The notes below the pieces were generated by a model. It saw only the letters and a program-made list of their open reading frames with translations. It did not search any database and had not been told where the DNA came from. From Denitrobacterium detoxificans (GTDB lineage: Bacteria > Actinomycetota > Coriobacteriia > Coriobacteriales > Eggerthellaceae), in contig NZ_SUUH01000002.1 of assembly GCF_015062615.1 (NCBI RefSeq), positions 434,001 through 498,000 on the forward strand: a stretch of 64,000 nucleotides of DNA, in the 5' to 3' direction. Positions 17,663 to 25,158 of the stretch are shown piece after piece (positions within the stretch are counted from its first letter, which is position 1; the number at the start of each line of letters is the position of its first letter). Position numbers and translations under genes: made by a program.

Positions 17663-18424
17663 ATGGGATGCATGGATGAACCCGAAGCAACATACCAACC
17701 CTCTTCGCCCTTGCCGCAATCCCTGCTCGAGCTGGGGCAAGTCGTGGTGGTGTGTGGCCATTACGGGGTGGGGAAGACGAACTTCGCCCTGAACTTCGCC
17801 GTCGATGCGGCGCGGGCTGGCAGGGAAGTCACGGTGGCCGATCTGGACGTCGTGAACCCTTATTTCCGCTCGTGCGAGTACGCCGACGTGCTCGAAGCCG
17901 CCGGGGTTTCGCTCATCGCCCCTACGTTTGGGGGCACGGCCCTCGACACGCCAGCTCTTTCGGGGCGCGTGTCTTCCGCCATCGAAGCCGCCTATGCCGA
18001 CGAGAATCGCCTGCTCATCTTGGATGTCGGTGGCGACGACGCAGGCGCCACGGCGCTCGGTCGCTTTTCGGCTGCGCTCAAGCGGGGCTCGTATGCCTTC
18101 CTGTACGTGGTGAACGCCATGCGCGAGGGCACGCCCGAACCCGCCGATGCCGCTGCCATCCTGCCCGAAATCCAGGCTGCCTGCCGCCTTGCGGCAACGG
18201 GCGTGGTGAACAACACGCATCTGTCCGCGGAAACGTCGAGTCAGGTGGTCGAACGCGGTCGCGTCTTCGCCGAAGAGGTTGGCCGTCTGGTGGGGCTGCC
18301 CGTGGTGGTGCATACGGTTCCGCTGGCCTGTGTTGCCTCGGGGTATCGCCCCGAAGGCGTGGTGCCGCTTCCCGGCGACTACGTGGTGCGCAAGTACGTC
18401 CGCACTCCGTGGGACGCCGAATAG
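17663..18424 (+). CDS. MinD/CobQ-like P-loop NTPase linked to 2-oxoacid oxidoreductase genes
   Basis: This protein of about 253 residues has a Walker A loop GHYGVGKTN near residue 32, followed by the switch-like segment ADLDVVNPYFRS and LILDVGGDDAG (Walker B). This places it in the SIMIBI class (MinD, CobQ, NifH-like). The loop lacks the signature lysine at the first position of the deviant ParA/MinD motif. No membrane-targeting helix is obvious and no Cys pair for a shared cluster is clear. Function is unknown: it may serve in assembly or activation of the iron-sulfur enzyme encoded next. Starts at 17663 and 17672 (both ATG) are possible and neither has a strong ribosome-binding site. A stop lies directly before 17663. 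Confidence 0.7.
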   Translation: MGCMDEPEATYQPSSPLPQSLLELGQVVVVCGHYGVGKTNFALNFAVDAARAGREVTVADLDVVNPYFRSCEYADVLEAAGVSLIAPTFGGTALDTPALSGRVSSAIEAAYADENRLLILDVGGDDAGATALGRFSAALKRGSYAFLYVVNAMREGTPEPADAAAILPEIQAACRLAATGVVNNTHLSAETSSQVVERGRVFAEEVGRLVGLPVVVHTVPLACVASGYRPEGVVPLPGDYVVRKYVRTPWDAE

Positions 18425-18477
18425 TTGGTTACGTGCCCCGGGTTGCGCATCGGGGCTGAACATAGAAGGAGAAGCTT

Positions 18478-18687
18478 ATGTCGCGAATTATCGTAGACGA
18501 GACGTATTGCAAGGGGTGTGGCCTGTGCGTCGATGCGTGCCCTCTGGGCATTGTCGAGCTCGATACCGAGCGCATTAACGCAAAGGGCTATCATCCCGCG
18601 CATTTGGTAGACGAGGAGCGCTGCACTGCGTGTTGCTCGTGTGCCACGATGTGCCCCGATGTGGCAATTACGGTCGAGAGGTTCTAG
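18478..18687 (+). CDS. korD: 2-oxoacid:ferredoxin oxidoreductase, ferredoxin (delta) subunit
   Basis: This 69-residue protein carries two 4Fe-4S motifs: CKGCGLCVDACP and CTACCSCATMCP. It passes electrons from the thiamine diphosphate subunit to soluble ferredoxin. The start is ATG at 18478, after AGAAGGAGAAGC. It begins the order delta-alpha-beta-gamma typical of 2-oxoglutarate (KOR) and branched-chain 2-oxoacid (VOR) ferredoxin oxidoreductases. The alpha gene follows after 2 bases. Confidence 0.9.
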   Translation: MSRIIVDETYCKGCGLCVDACPLGIVELDTERINAKGYHPAHLVDEERCTACCSCATMCPDVAITVERF

Positions 18688-18689
18688 GT

Positions 18690-19754
18690 ATGGCTGAGAA
18701 AGTACTTATGAAGGGCAACGAGGCCCTTGCCGCAGCCGCCGTGCGTGCGGGATGCCGTTTCTACTTCGGTTACCCCATCACGCCCCAGACGGAAATCGCG
18801 GCGTACATGAGCAAGACGATGCCGAAGATCGGCGGCACGTTCCTGCAGGCCGAAAGCGAAGTTGCCGCCATCAACATGCTCTATGGCGCTTCTGCCGCTG
18901 GCGCGCGCTGCATGACGTCGTCCTCTTCGCCGGGCGTTTCCCTGAAGGCCGAGGGTATTTCCTACATGGCCGGCGCCGACCTTCCGGGCGTCATCATCAA
19001 CGTCGAGCGTGGCGGCCCGGGCCTGGGCTCCATTCAGCCTTCCCAGCAAGACTATTGGCAGGCCACGCGCGCCATGGGTCATGGCGATTCGCGTCATATC
19101 GTGTTCGCTCCCTGCACCGTGCAGGAAATGGCCGACCTGGTTTACCTTGCCTTCGACAAGGCCGATGAATACCTCATGCCCGTGGTCATTTTGGCCGACG
19201 GCCTGCTGGGCCAGATGATGGAGCCCGTAGTGCTTCCGCCCGAAAAGACGGAACTCCCCGAAAAGCCGTGGGCTACCTGCGGTCACGGCGGCAAGCGCCC
19301 CCACAATGTGGCCAATTCGCTGTACCTGCAGCCCGACCAGCTGGAAGACAAGCTCATCGAACGCTACAAGCGCTACGAGAAGGTCGAGCAGACCGAGCAG
19401 CGCAGCGAGGGCTTCATGCTGGAAGACGCCGAATACGTGGTCGTGGCCTTTGGTGCCAGCGCTCGTATTGCCCGCTCCGCCGTTACCAAGGCGCGCGCGG
19501 AAGGCATCAAGGTTGGTCTGCTTCGCCCCATCACGCTCTGGCCGTTCCCCAACGACGCTCTTGCCGCCACGGTTAGCCAGGCCAAGGCCTATCTGTCGGT
19601 GGAAATGTCCATGGGCCAGATGGTCGATGACGTGCGCCTTGCCATCCACGACGCTCGTCCCGTTTCGTTCTTCGGTCGTACGGGCGGCATGATTCCTTCC
19701 CCCGCGGAAGTGCTCGATGCCATCCGCAAGATGGCCGAACAGGCAGGTGAATAG
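18690..19754 (+). CDS. korA: 2-oxoacid:ferredoxin oxidoreductase, alpha subunit
   Basis: This 354-residue protein is the pyrimidine-binding subunit of the KOR/VOR enzymes, which decarboxylate a 2-oxoacid with CoA to an acyl-CoA and reduce ferredoxin. The N-terminal GCRFYFGYPITPQTEIA segment, the LQAESEVAAINMLYGASAAG segment and SSSPGVSLKAEGISYM are characteristic. Specificity (2-oxoglutarate versus 3-methyl-2-oxobutanoate or others) cannot be decided from sequence alone. The start is ATG at 18690, two bases after the ferredoxin gene stop. Confidence 0.9.
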   Translation: MAEKVLMKGNEALAAAAVRAGCRFYFGYPITPQTEIAAYMSKTMPKIGGTFLQAESEVAAINMLYGASAAGARCMTSSSSPGVSLKAEGISYMAGADLPGVIINVERGGPGLGSIQPSQQDYWQATRAMGHGDSRHIVFAPCTVQEMADLVYLAFDKADEYLMPVVILADGLLGQMMEPVVLPPEKTELPEKPWATCGHGGKRPHNVANSLYLQPDQLEDKLIERYKRYEKVEQTEQRSEGFMLEDAEYVVVAFGASARIARSAVTKARAEGIKVGLLRPITLWPFPNDALAATVSQAKAYLSVEMSMGQMVDDVRLAIHDARPVSFFGRTGGMIPSPAEVLDAIRKMAEQAGE

Positions 19755-19756
19755 GT

Positions 19757-20581
19757 ATGACGCAAGAAAAGAAAATCATGTTCCAGCGACCGAAGTCGCT
19801 GCTGCCCGTTCCGTTCCACTATTGCCCCGGCTGTCCACATGGCATCGTGCATCGCCTGGTTGCGGAAGCTATGGACAAAATGGATCTCGAGGGCAAGGCC
19901 GTGGGCGTGGCGCCCGTTGGCTGCTCCGTTATGGCCTACGACTACTTCGGCTGCGACATGATCGAAGCTGCGCATGGTCGCGCTCCCGCGGTGGCCACCG
20001 CCGTGAAGCGCGTGCATCCCGGCAACCTGGTATTCAGCTACCAGGGTGACGGCGATCTGGCCAGCATTGGCATGGCGGAAACGGTGCATGCCGCAACGCG
20101 TGGCGAGAACATCACGGTCATCTTCTACAACAACGCCATCTATGGCATGACGGGTGGTCAGATGGCTCCTACCAGCTTGCCGAACCAGATTACGCAGACG
20201 TCTCCCTATGGTCGCGACGTGAGCACCGCGGGCTATCCCATTCGCGTGTGCGAGCTGCTGAAGGACCTCGACGGCGTTGCGTATCTGGAACGCGTTACGG
20301 TCGATACGCCGGCTCACGTGCGCAAGGCCAAGAAGGCCATCGAGAAGGCGTTTACCTATCAGATGGAGGGTCGCGGCTACACGCTCATCGAAATCGTGGG
20401 CACCTGCTCCACGAACTGGGGTCTTACGCCTCAGGAGTCCTTCGAGTGGATGCGCGAGAACATGCTGCCGTACTATCCGTTGGGCGTGTACAAGGATGTT
20501 GTCGCCGATGGCTACCCCAGCATCCGCGAGGCCGCCGCGGCACGCGCGGCGGAATGCCCCATCGCGCAGAAGGAGGCGTAA
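19757..20581 (+). CDS. korB: 2-oxoacid:ferredoxin oxidoreductase, beta (thiamine diphosphate) subunit
   Basis: This 274-residue subunit binds thiamine diphosphate and Mg2+. The motif starts at GDGDLASIGMAETVH and ends at NNAIYGMTGGQ. The N-terminal CPGCPHG segment and the later CSTNWG segment fit the family. It acts with the alpha, gamma and ferredoxin subunits encoded beside it. The start is ATG at 19757, two bases after the alpha stop. Confidence 0.92.
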   Translation: MTQEKKIMFQRPKSLLPVPFHYCPGCPHGIVHRLVAEAMDKMDLEGKAVGVAPVGCSVMAYDYFGCDMIEAAHGRAPAVATAVKRVHPGNLVFSYQGDGDLASIGMAETVHAATRGENITVIFYNNAIYGMTGGQMAPTSLPNQITQTSPYGRDVSTAGYPIRVCELLKDLDGVAYLERVTVDTPAHVRKAKKAIEKAFTYQMEGRGYTLIEIVGTCSTNWGLTPQESFEWMRENMLPYYPLGVYKDVVADGYPSIREAAAARAAECPIAQKEA

Positions 20582-20584
20582 TCC

Positions 20585-21121
20585 ATGGCGAAGGATCTGA
20601 ATATCATCCTGGCGGGCTTTGGTGGACAGGGTCTGCTCTTCGCGGGCAAGATCATTGCGCAGGCGGGCCTTATCGAAGGTCGCGAGATTTCCTGGCTGCC
20701 AAGCTACGGCCCCGAAATGCGCGGCGGCACGGCGAACTGCAGCGTGTGCCTTTCCGATGAACCCATTGGCAGCCCGCTCGTAACCGAGCCCGATGTTCTG
20801 GTTGCCATGAACCAGCCTAGCGTCTACAAGTTCATCGACGCGGTTGTCCCCGGCGGTTTGGTTCTGGTGGATACCACGTTGGTGCCCGATATTCCGCAGC
20901 GCGACGATGTGCGCATTTTCCCCATCCCCAGCACCCAGCTGGCGGAAGAGAATGGCTTCAAGACGCTTTCGAACGTCATTCTCACGGGCAAGCTGTTTGC
21001 GGAAACGCAGTTCTGCAAGAAGGAGAGCATCGAGGAAGCGCTTACCAAGGTTATTCCGCCGCGTAAGCAGAAGCTGCTCGCCCCGAACCAGAAGGCGCTT
21101 GCCCTGGGCATGTCGCTCTAG
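20585..21121 (+). CDS. korC: 2-oxoacid:ferredoxin oxidoreductase, gamma subunit
   Basis: This 178-residue protein begins with the typical NIILAGFGGQGLLFAGKIIAQA block and contains SYGPEMRGGTANCSVCLSD, both hallmarks of the gamma subunit that binds CoA and completes the KOR/VOR heterotetramer. The start is ATG at 20585, just after the beta stop. A strong terminator follows, so this ends the operon. Confidence 0.92.
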   Translation: MAKDLNIILAGFGGQGLLFAGKIIAQAGLIEGREISWLPSYGPEMRGGTANCSVCLSDEPIGSPLVTEPDVLVAMNQPSVYKFIDAVVPGGLVLVDTTLVPDIPQRDDVRIFPIPSTQLAEENGFKTLSNVILTGKLFAETQFCKKESIEEALTKVIPPRKQKLLAPNQKALALGMSL

Positions 21122-21146
21122 GCTACGACTTCAATCGGTTTGCTTT

Positions 21147-21181
21147 GCGGCCCGTCGATTTCGGCGGGCCGCTTTTCGTTT
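21147..21181 (+). terminator. Rho-independent terminator after the kor operon
   Basis: GCGGCCCG (21147-21154) pairs with CGGGCCGC (21165-21172) around a 10-base loop, followed by TTTTCGTTT. It closes the MinD-like/kor unit. Confidence 0.9.
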
Positions 21182-21282
21182 GCAGTCTGCGCGTATATGC
21201 GATTCGCGCGAAAATGCGGCTCGCATGTGCTGTTCGGGTCTACTATTGATGGCAAGGAACATTACTTCGAAGGAGTTGCCCT

Positions 21283-21726
21283 ATGACCTACGATGAGCTG
21301 AAAGACCAGATTAAAGATGCCATGCGCGCCCGCGACAAGGTGCGTCTGTCCATTCTTCGTCAGGTTCATGGCGAGCTGAAGGACATTGAGGTGAACGAGC
21401 GCCGCGACGTTACCGATGAAGACGTAACCGCCATGGTCAAGCGTCTCATCAAACAGACGAGCGAAACGCTGGAAGGCTCGCAGAAGGCGGGCACCGACGA
21501 AGAGCGTACGAAGAACCTGCAGCGTCAGGTGGAAATCCTGAACGATCTGCTTCCCGCACAGCTTGCTGGTGAGGAGCTTACCGCCCTGGTGGAAAAGACC
21601 ATTGCCGAGCTGGGCGCCGAAACGAAGCGCGACATGGGCAAGGTCATGGGTGCGTTGAATGCCGCAACGGGCGGCAACTTCGACAAGGCCCAGGCCGCCA
21701 AGGATGCGGGCGCGCGCCTTTCCTAA
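21283..21726 (+). CDS. yqeY: GatB/YqeY domain protein
   Basis: This 147-residue protein matches the YqeY family, which shares its fold with the C-terminal tRNA-binding domain of the amidotransferase subunit GatB. Visible features are an N-terminal helix, the RLSILRQVHGELKDIEV block, and the C-terminal DMGKVMGALNAATGGNFDKAQ segment. The exact role of stand-alone YqeY proteins is not settled; tRNA binding or metabolism is the usual guess. The start is ATG at 21283 after GAAGGAG. It stands alone between two terminators. A TACTAT at 21241-21246 may be the -10 box, but no -35 is convincing. Confidence 0.88.
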   Translation: MTYDELKDQIKDAMRARDKVRLSILRQVHGELKDIEVNERRDVTDEDVTAMVKRLIKQTSETLEGSQKAGTDEERTKNLQRQVEILNDLLPAQLAGEELTALVEKTIAELGAETKRDMGKVMGALNAATGGNFDKAQAAKDAGARLS

Positions 21727-21775
21727 CGAGGGCGGCTTAGCGTCGAGCAGTTGCAATTCCATGTGTGTTGCCAAA

Positions 21776-21814
21776 GGAGAGACGGATGCTTCGGCGTCCG
21801 TCTCTCCGATTTTA
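21776..21814 (+). terminator. Rho-independent terminator after yqeY
   Basis: GGAGAGACGGATGC (21776-21789) pairs with GCGTCCGTCTCTCC (21794-21807) over 14 bp with one G-U pair and a TTCG tetraloop, followed by GATTTTA. It separates yqeY from the pyr operon. Confidence 0.9.
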
Positions 21815-21823
21815 TGAAGGGGG

Positions 21824-21852
21824 TTGCGCGCCGATGCGCCCGCACGTACAAT
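21824..21852 (+). promoter_or_regulatory. Predicted promoter of pyrR-pyrB-pyrC
   Basis: TTGCGC (21824-21829) and TACAAT (21847-21852) are separated by 17 bases. Transcription should begin near 21858, immediately before the PyrR-binding-loop-like element. This is the arrangement expected for an attenuated pyr leader. Confidence 0.65.
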
Positions 21853-21860
21853 GACTTCGT

Positions 21861-21966
21861 CCTTTAAAAGCGGTACAGAGAGACCGACAAGGCTTGCAAG
21901 CTGCAAACGTACTACAAGCAGAACTGCAATCGTAAGCCTTTGTCTGTCGACGAAGGTTATTTTTAT
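21861..21966 (+). promoter_or_regulatory. PyrR-responsive attenuator leader of pyrR-pyrB-pyrC
   Basis: The first part (21861-21892) has outer arms CCTT/AAGG and the inner hairpin CGGTACAGAGAGACCG (21871-21886). It resembles the PyrR binding loop known from Bacillus pyr leaders, with the AGAGAG loop. A terminator follows: AGCCTTTGTC (21935-21944) pairs with GACGAAGGTT (21949-21958) around TGTC, then ATTTTTAT. Competing with it, GACAAGGCTTGC (21886-21897) can pair with GTAAGCCTTTGTC (21932-21944), with one bulged base, to form an antiterminator. In the known mechanism, PyrR with UMP holds the binding loop closed and so favours termination. Pairing was done by eye; the mechanism here is inferred. 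Confidence 0.8.
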
Positions 21967-22065
21967 GCCTTCTGGCAGGCAAGATGCGCCCGCAAACCCG
22001 AAAGGGCGTTGCGCGGCGGGTGCACCAGGTCGCTTTGTACGCACTCATCTTCGAAAGGAGTGTGT

Positions 22066-22656
22066 ATGAGCGGAAATGCGCAAGTGAAATCCGTGTGCAT
22101 GGATGGCACGGAAATCGAGCGATCCCTTACGCGTATCGCCCACCAGATTCTGGAAGCCAATCATGGCGCGCAGAGCATCGCACTTGTTGGCATCGTCACC
22201 AGGGGAGACCTGCTGGCGAAGAAGCTGGTGAGCAAGATTCAGGAAATCGAGGGGGTGGAAGTTCCCTTCGGTCACCTCGACATTAGTTTCTATCGCGACG
22301 ACTATCTCACGCATCTGGCTCCCGAGGTTCACGAGACCCGCATCCCGTTCAACATCGACGGCAAGGACATCATCCTCGTCGACGACGTGCTCTACACGGG
22401 CCGCACCATTCGCGCGGCGCTTGACGCCCTCATGGACCTGGGTCGTCCCAAGACGGTCCAGCTGGCCGTCCTGGTCGATCGCGGTCACCGCGAGCTTCCC
22501 ATTCGCGCCGACTTCGTGGGCAAGAACGTGCCCTCTTCCTCCGACGAGAACGTTCGTCTGTTCCTGGAAGAAGTAGACGGAAAATCCGAAGTCGACATTC
22601 TGGATATCGAACCGGGCTCTCGCGCCGGTTCCGCCCCGCTGGGAGGTGGCAGGTAA
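22066..22656 (+). CDS. pyrR: Pyrimidine operon regulator PyrR (uracil phosphoribosyltransferase family)
   Basis: This 196-residue protein has the phosphoribosyltransferase fold with the PRPP loop DIILVDDVLYTGRTIRAALDAL and the FGHLDISFYRDDY segment of PyrR. It binds pyr leader RNA in a UMP-dependent way and often has weak uracil phosphoribosyltransferase activity. The chosen start is ATG at 22066 behind GAAAGGAG; the frame is open upstream but without family similarity. The stop overlaps the pyrB start. Likely target RNAs are the leaders at 21861-21966 and 25042-25140. The C-terminal 20 residues are Gly/Ala/Ser-rich and probably disordered. Confidence 0.95.
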   Translation: MSGNAQVKSVCMDGTEIERSLTRIAHQILEANHGAQSIALVGIVTRGDLLAKKLVSKIQEIEGVEVPFGHLDISFYRDDYLTHLAPEVHETRIPFNIDGKDIILVDDVLYTGRTIRAALDALMDLGRPKTVQLAVLVDRGHRELPIRADFVGKNVPSSSDENVRLFLEEVDGKSEVDILDIEPGSRAGSAPLGGGR

Positions 22657-23600
22657 TGGCCTTCAACCATAAGCATCTCATCGACATCACGGAGTACTCC
22701 GCCGATGACATCATGCAGATTCTGGAAACCGCCGTTACGTTCATGGAAGTGAACGAGCGTAAGATCAAGAAGGTGCCCCTGCTGAAGGGCGTCACCGTTG
22801 TGAACATGTTCAACGAGCCCTCCACGCGCACCAAGTCCAGCTTCGAGCTGGCCGAAAAGCGCCTGTCGTGCGACGTCTTGAACTTTGGCGGCAAGAGCAC
22901 GTCCGTCGTGAAGGGCGAAAGCCTGGTCGACACGTTGGAAACGCTCGACTCCTACAAGATCGACATGGTCATCGTACGCGACCGCCACGCTGGCGTGCCG
23001 CGTCTCATCAGCCAGCATACGCCCGCTGCCGTCATCGACGCCGGCGATGGCAAGCACCAGCATCCTACGCAGGCGCTGCTCGACCTGTTCAGCATCTGGC
23101 GTGCCAAGGGCAGCCTCGACAAGCTGCACGTGGGTATCGTGGGCGACATCGGCCACAGCCGCGTATGCGGTTCGCTTATCCCCGCGCTGAAGATCATGGG
23201 TGCGGAAGTCACCGTCATTGCCCCGAATACGCTGCTTCCTGCGCGTCCCGACGTGCTGGGCGCCGACCACGTAACGGCCAATCTGAACGAGGCGCTGCCG
23301 GAACTCGACGTGGTCTACATGCTGCGCATCCAGCGCGAGCGTCTGGAGGGTGCGCCGTATCCCAGCCTGCGTGAATACAACATGCTGTTCGGGCTCACGC
23401 GCGAGCGCGAGAAGTTCATGAAGCCCGACGCCATCGTGTGCCATCCTGGCCCCATCAATCGTGGCGTGGAACTCGATAGCTACATGGCCGACCATCCCGA
23501 GCGTTCGGTCATTCTTGATCAGGTGTACGCGGGTATTTGTACGCGCATGGCTGCGCTGTACCTGCTGTTGGGAGGGAGCGATAATGGCCTTTCTGCTTAA
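22656..23600 (+). CDS. pyrB: Aspartate carbamoyltransferase catalytic subunit
   Basis: This 314-residue enzyme joins carbamoyl phosphate and aspartate in the second step of UMP synthesis. Family motifs are FNEPSTRTKSSFELAEKRL (carbamoyl phosphate-binding), the HQHPTQALLDLFSI segment and HPGPINRGVEL near the C-terminus. No pyrI regulatory subunit is encoded nearby, consistent with the unregulated class typical of operons controlled by PyrR. The start is ATG at 22656, overlapping pyrR by one base, and the end overlaps pyrC by 17. Confidence 0.97.
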   Translation: MAFNHKHLIDITEYSADDIMQILETAVTFMEVNERKIKKVPLLKGVTVVNMFNEPSTRTKSSFELAEKRLSCDVLNFGGKSTSVVKGESLVDTLETLDSYKIDMVIVRDRHAGVPRLISQHTPAAVIDAGDGKHQHPTQALLDLFSIWRAKGSLDKLHVGIVGDIGHSRVCGSLIPALKIMGAEVTVIAPNTLLPARPDVLGADHVTANLNEALPELDVVYMLRIQRERLEGAPYPSLREYNMLFGLTREREKFMKPDAIVCHPGPINRGVELDSYMADHPERSVILDQVYAGICTRMAALYLLLGGSDNGLSA

Positions 23601-24876
23601 GAACGCACGCGTAGTCGACCCGCAGGTCGAACTCGACGAAGTCTGCGACATCCTTGTTGAGGACGGCAAGATTGCCCAGGTGGGCAAGGGCCTTTCTGCT
23701 GCCAACGCCGAAGAGATCGATTGCACGGGCAAGGTTGTCACGCCCGGTCTGGTAGACATCCACGTGCATCTGCGCGACCCAGGCCAGGAACAGAAGGAAG
23801 ACATCGCCAGCGGCACCCGCGCCGCTGCGCATGGTGGCTTCACCGCCGTGGCTTGCATGCCCAACACCAAGCCCACCATCGACAATGCCATTACGGTTGA
23901 ATACGTGCAGCGCATGGCCGAAAAGGTGGGGAAGTGCCGCGTTCACGTGGTGGGCTCCTGCACGCAGGGCCTGGCGGGCGAGACGCTCTCCGAAATGGGC
24001 GATATGGTGCGTCATGGCGCCGTTGCCTTCACCGACGACGGCCATGGTGTGCAGGGCGCGGGCATGATGCGCCGCGTCATGGATTACGCCAACCAGTTCG
24101 GCAAGGTTGTCATGTCCCACTGCCAGGACGAAGACCTGGTGGGCGACGGCGTAGTGAACGAGGGTGTGTGCAGCACGCGCCTGGGCATGCTCGGCTGGCC
24201 GGCTGAAGGCGAAGAGCTGCAGATCGCGCGCGATATCGCCCTGTGTCGCCTTACCGGCACGCCGCTGCACATCCAGCACATCACCACCGCGCGCGGTGTT
24301 GATCTGGTGCGCCAGGCGAAGGCCGAGGGCCTGCCCGTTACGGCCGAGGCCACGCCGCATCACCTGTTCCTGAACGAAGACGCCATCGACGATACGTATA
24401 ACACGTACCTGAAGGTGAATCCGCCTCTGCGCACCGAGGAAGACCGTCTGGCCGTAACCGCCGGCGTGCTCGATGGCACCATCGACTGCATCGTCACCGA
24501 TCATGCGCCCCACACCGACTGGGAAAAGGATTGCGAGTTCGCCATTGCCGCCTTCGGCATGACGGGCCTGGAAACCTCGCTGGGCCTGGTGCTCACGCAG
24601 CTGGTTCGCACGGGCGTTATGGATTACGCCCAGATGGTGCAGCTCATGGCCGTGAACCCGCGCAGCATCATCCAAGTCGACCCGGTTACCATTCAGGAAG
24701 GCTCCGTGGCCGACCTCACGGTCATCGACCCTGAAGTTGAATGGACGGTTTCCGTGGACGACTTCTGCAGTAAGGCGAAGAACTCCGGCTTCATCGGCGC
24801 TACGCTCACGGGCCGCGCTACCGACGTGTTCGTGGGCGGCGTGCCCACGTTGCGCGACGGCGTCATCGTGGAATAG
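23584..24876 (+). CDS. pyrC: Dihydroorotase
   Basis: This 430-residue zinc amidohydrolase cyclises carbamoyl aspartate to dihydroorotate. Metal-binding motifs are DIHVHLRDPGQ at the start of the barrel, the His of the HIQHITTARGVDL region and DHAPHT near the C-terminal side. It belongs to the longer class I type rather than the E. coli short type. The start is ATG at 23584, after GGGAGGGAG and inside pyrB. Upstream in-frame sequence belongs to pyrB. Confidence 0.96.
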   Translation: MAFLLKNARVVDPQVELDEVCDILVEDGKIAQVGKGLSAANAEEIDCTGKVVTPGLVDIHVHLRDPGQEQKEDIASGTRAAAHGGFTAVACMPNTKPTIDNAITVEYVQRMAEKVGKCRVHVVGSCTQGLAGETLSEMGDMVRHGAVAFTDDGHGVQGAGMMRRVMDYANQFGKVVMSHCQDEDLVGDGVVNEGVCSTRLGMLGWPAEGEELQIARDIALCRLTGTPLHIQHITTARGVDLVRQAKAEGLPVTAEATPHHLFLNEDAIDDTYNTYLKVNPPLRTEEDRLAVTAGVLDGTIDCIVTDHAPHTDWEKDCEFAIAAFGMTGLETSLGLVLTQLVRTGVMDYAQMVQLMAVNPRSIIQVDPVTIQEGSVADLTVIDPEVEWTVSVDDFCSKAKNSGFIGATLTGRATDVFVGGVPTLRDGVIVE

Positions 24877-24925
24877 CGCAAGCGCAGGTTGCTCGTCGCG
24901 TGCGAGCGCTCAGCATACGCATGGG

Positions 24926-24963
24926 AAAGGCACTGGCATGCCCTCGGGCGGTCGGTGCCTTTC
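24926..24963 (+). terminator. Hairpin, probable terminator after pyrC
   Basis: AAAGGCACTGGC (24926-24937) pairs with GTCGGTGCCTTT (24951-24962) over 12 bp with two G-U pairs. The loop itself can form GCCC/GGGC. The tail after the stem is CTGCAT, so the T-rich part lies within the stem end (CCTTTC). This makes it a weaker terminator than the others in the window. Confidence 0.6.
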
Positions 24964-25002
24964 TGCATAATCTAGACGTTCTATGAACGTGTACGCATGA
25001 AC

Positions 25003-25032
25003 TCGGCACATCTATGCATATAGGCGTATACT
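25003..25032 (+). promoter_or_regulatory. Predicted promoter of carA-carB
   Basis: TCGGCA (25003-25008) and TATACT (25027-25032) are 18 bases apart. A transcript starting near 25039 would begin right before the PyrR-binding-loop-like element, exactly as at pyrR. The match to the -35 consensus is moderate. Confidence 0.55.
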
Positions 25033-25041
25033 TCCAAAAAG

Positions 25042-25141
25042 CCTTTAAGAGCGGTACAGAGAGACCGATAAGGTGCGCAAAACGAATCATATGGCCCCTT
25101 GGGCTTACTGCGCCTTGTCAGTTGACGGGGCGCATTTTTTG
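25042..25141 (+). promoter_or_regulatory. PyrR-responsive attenuator leader of carA-carB
   Basis: The element at 25042-25073 repeats the one before pyrR almost base for base: outer arms CCTT/AAGG and the identical inner hairpin CGGTACAGAGAGACCG (25052-25067). Downstream, TGCGCCTTGTC (25109-25119) pairs with GACGGGGCGCA (25124-25134) around AGTT, with two G-U pairs, followed by TTTTTT (25135-25140). This is a clear intrinsic terminator 18 bases before carA. The segment GATAAGGTGCGC (25067-25078) can instead pair with GCGCCTTGTC (25110-25119) as an antiterminator. PyrR-dependent attenuation is inferred from the family mechanism. Confidence 0.82.
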
Positions 25142-25158
25142 CGCCGGGAAGGAAAAGC

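Noticed and set aside
18425..18477. GCCCCG/CGGGGC hairpin between the MinD-like gene and korD
   Set aside because: The 6-bp stem has no T tract and the spacing suggests continued transcription; too weak to annotate.
21861..25073. The nearly identical 32-base element occurring twice, as a possible mobile repeat
   Set aside because: Both copies sit at the same place in pyr leaders and match the PyrR binding loop, so a regulatory element explains them better.
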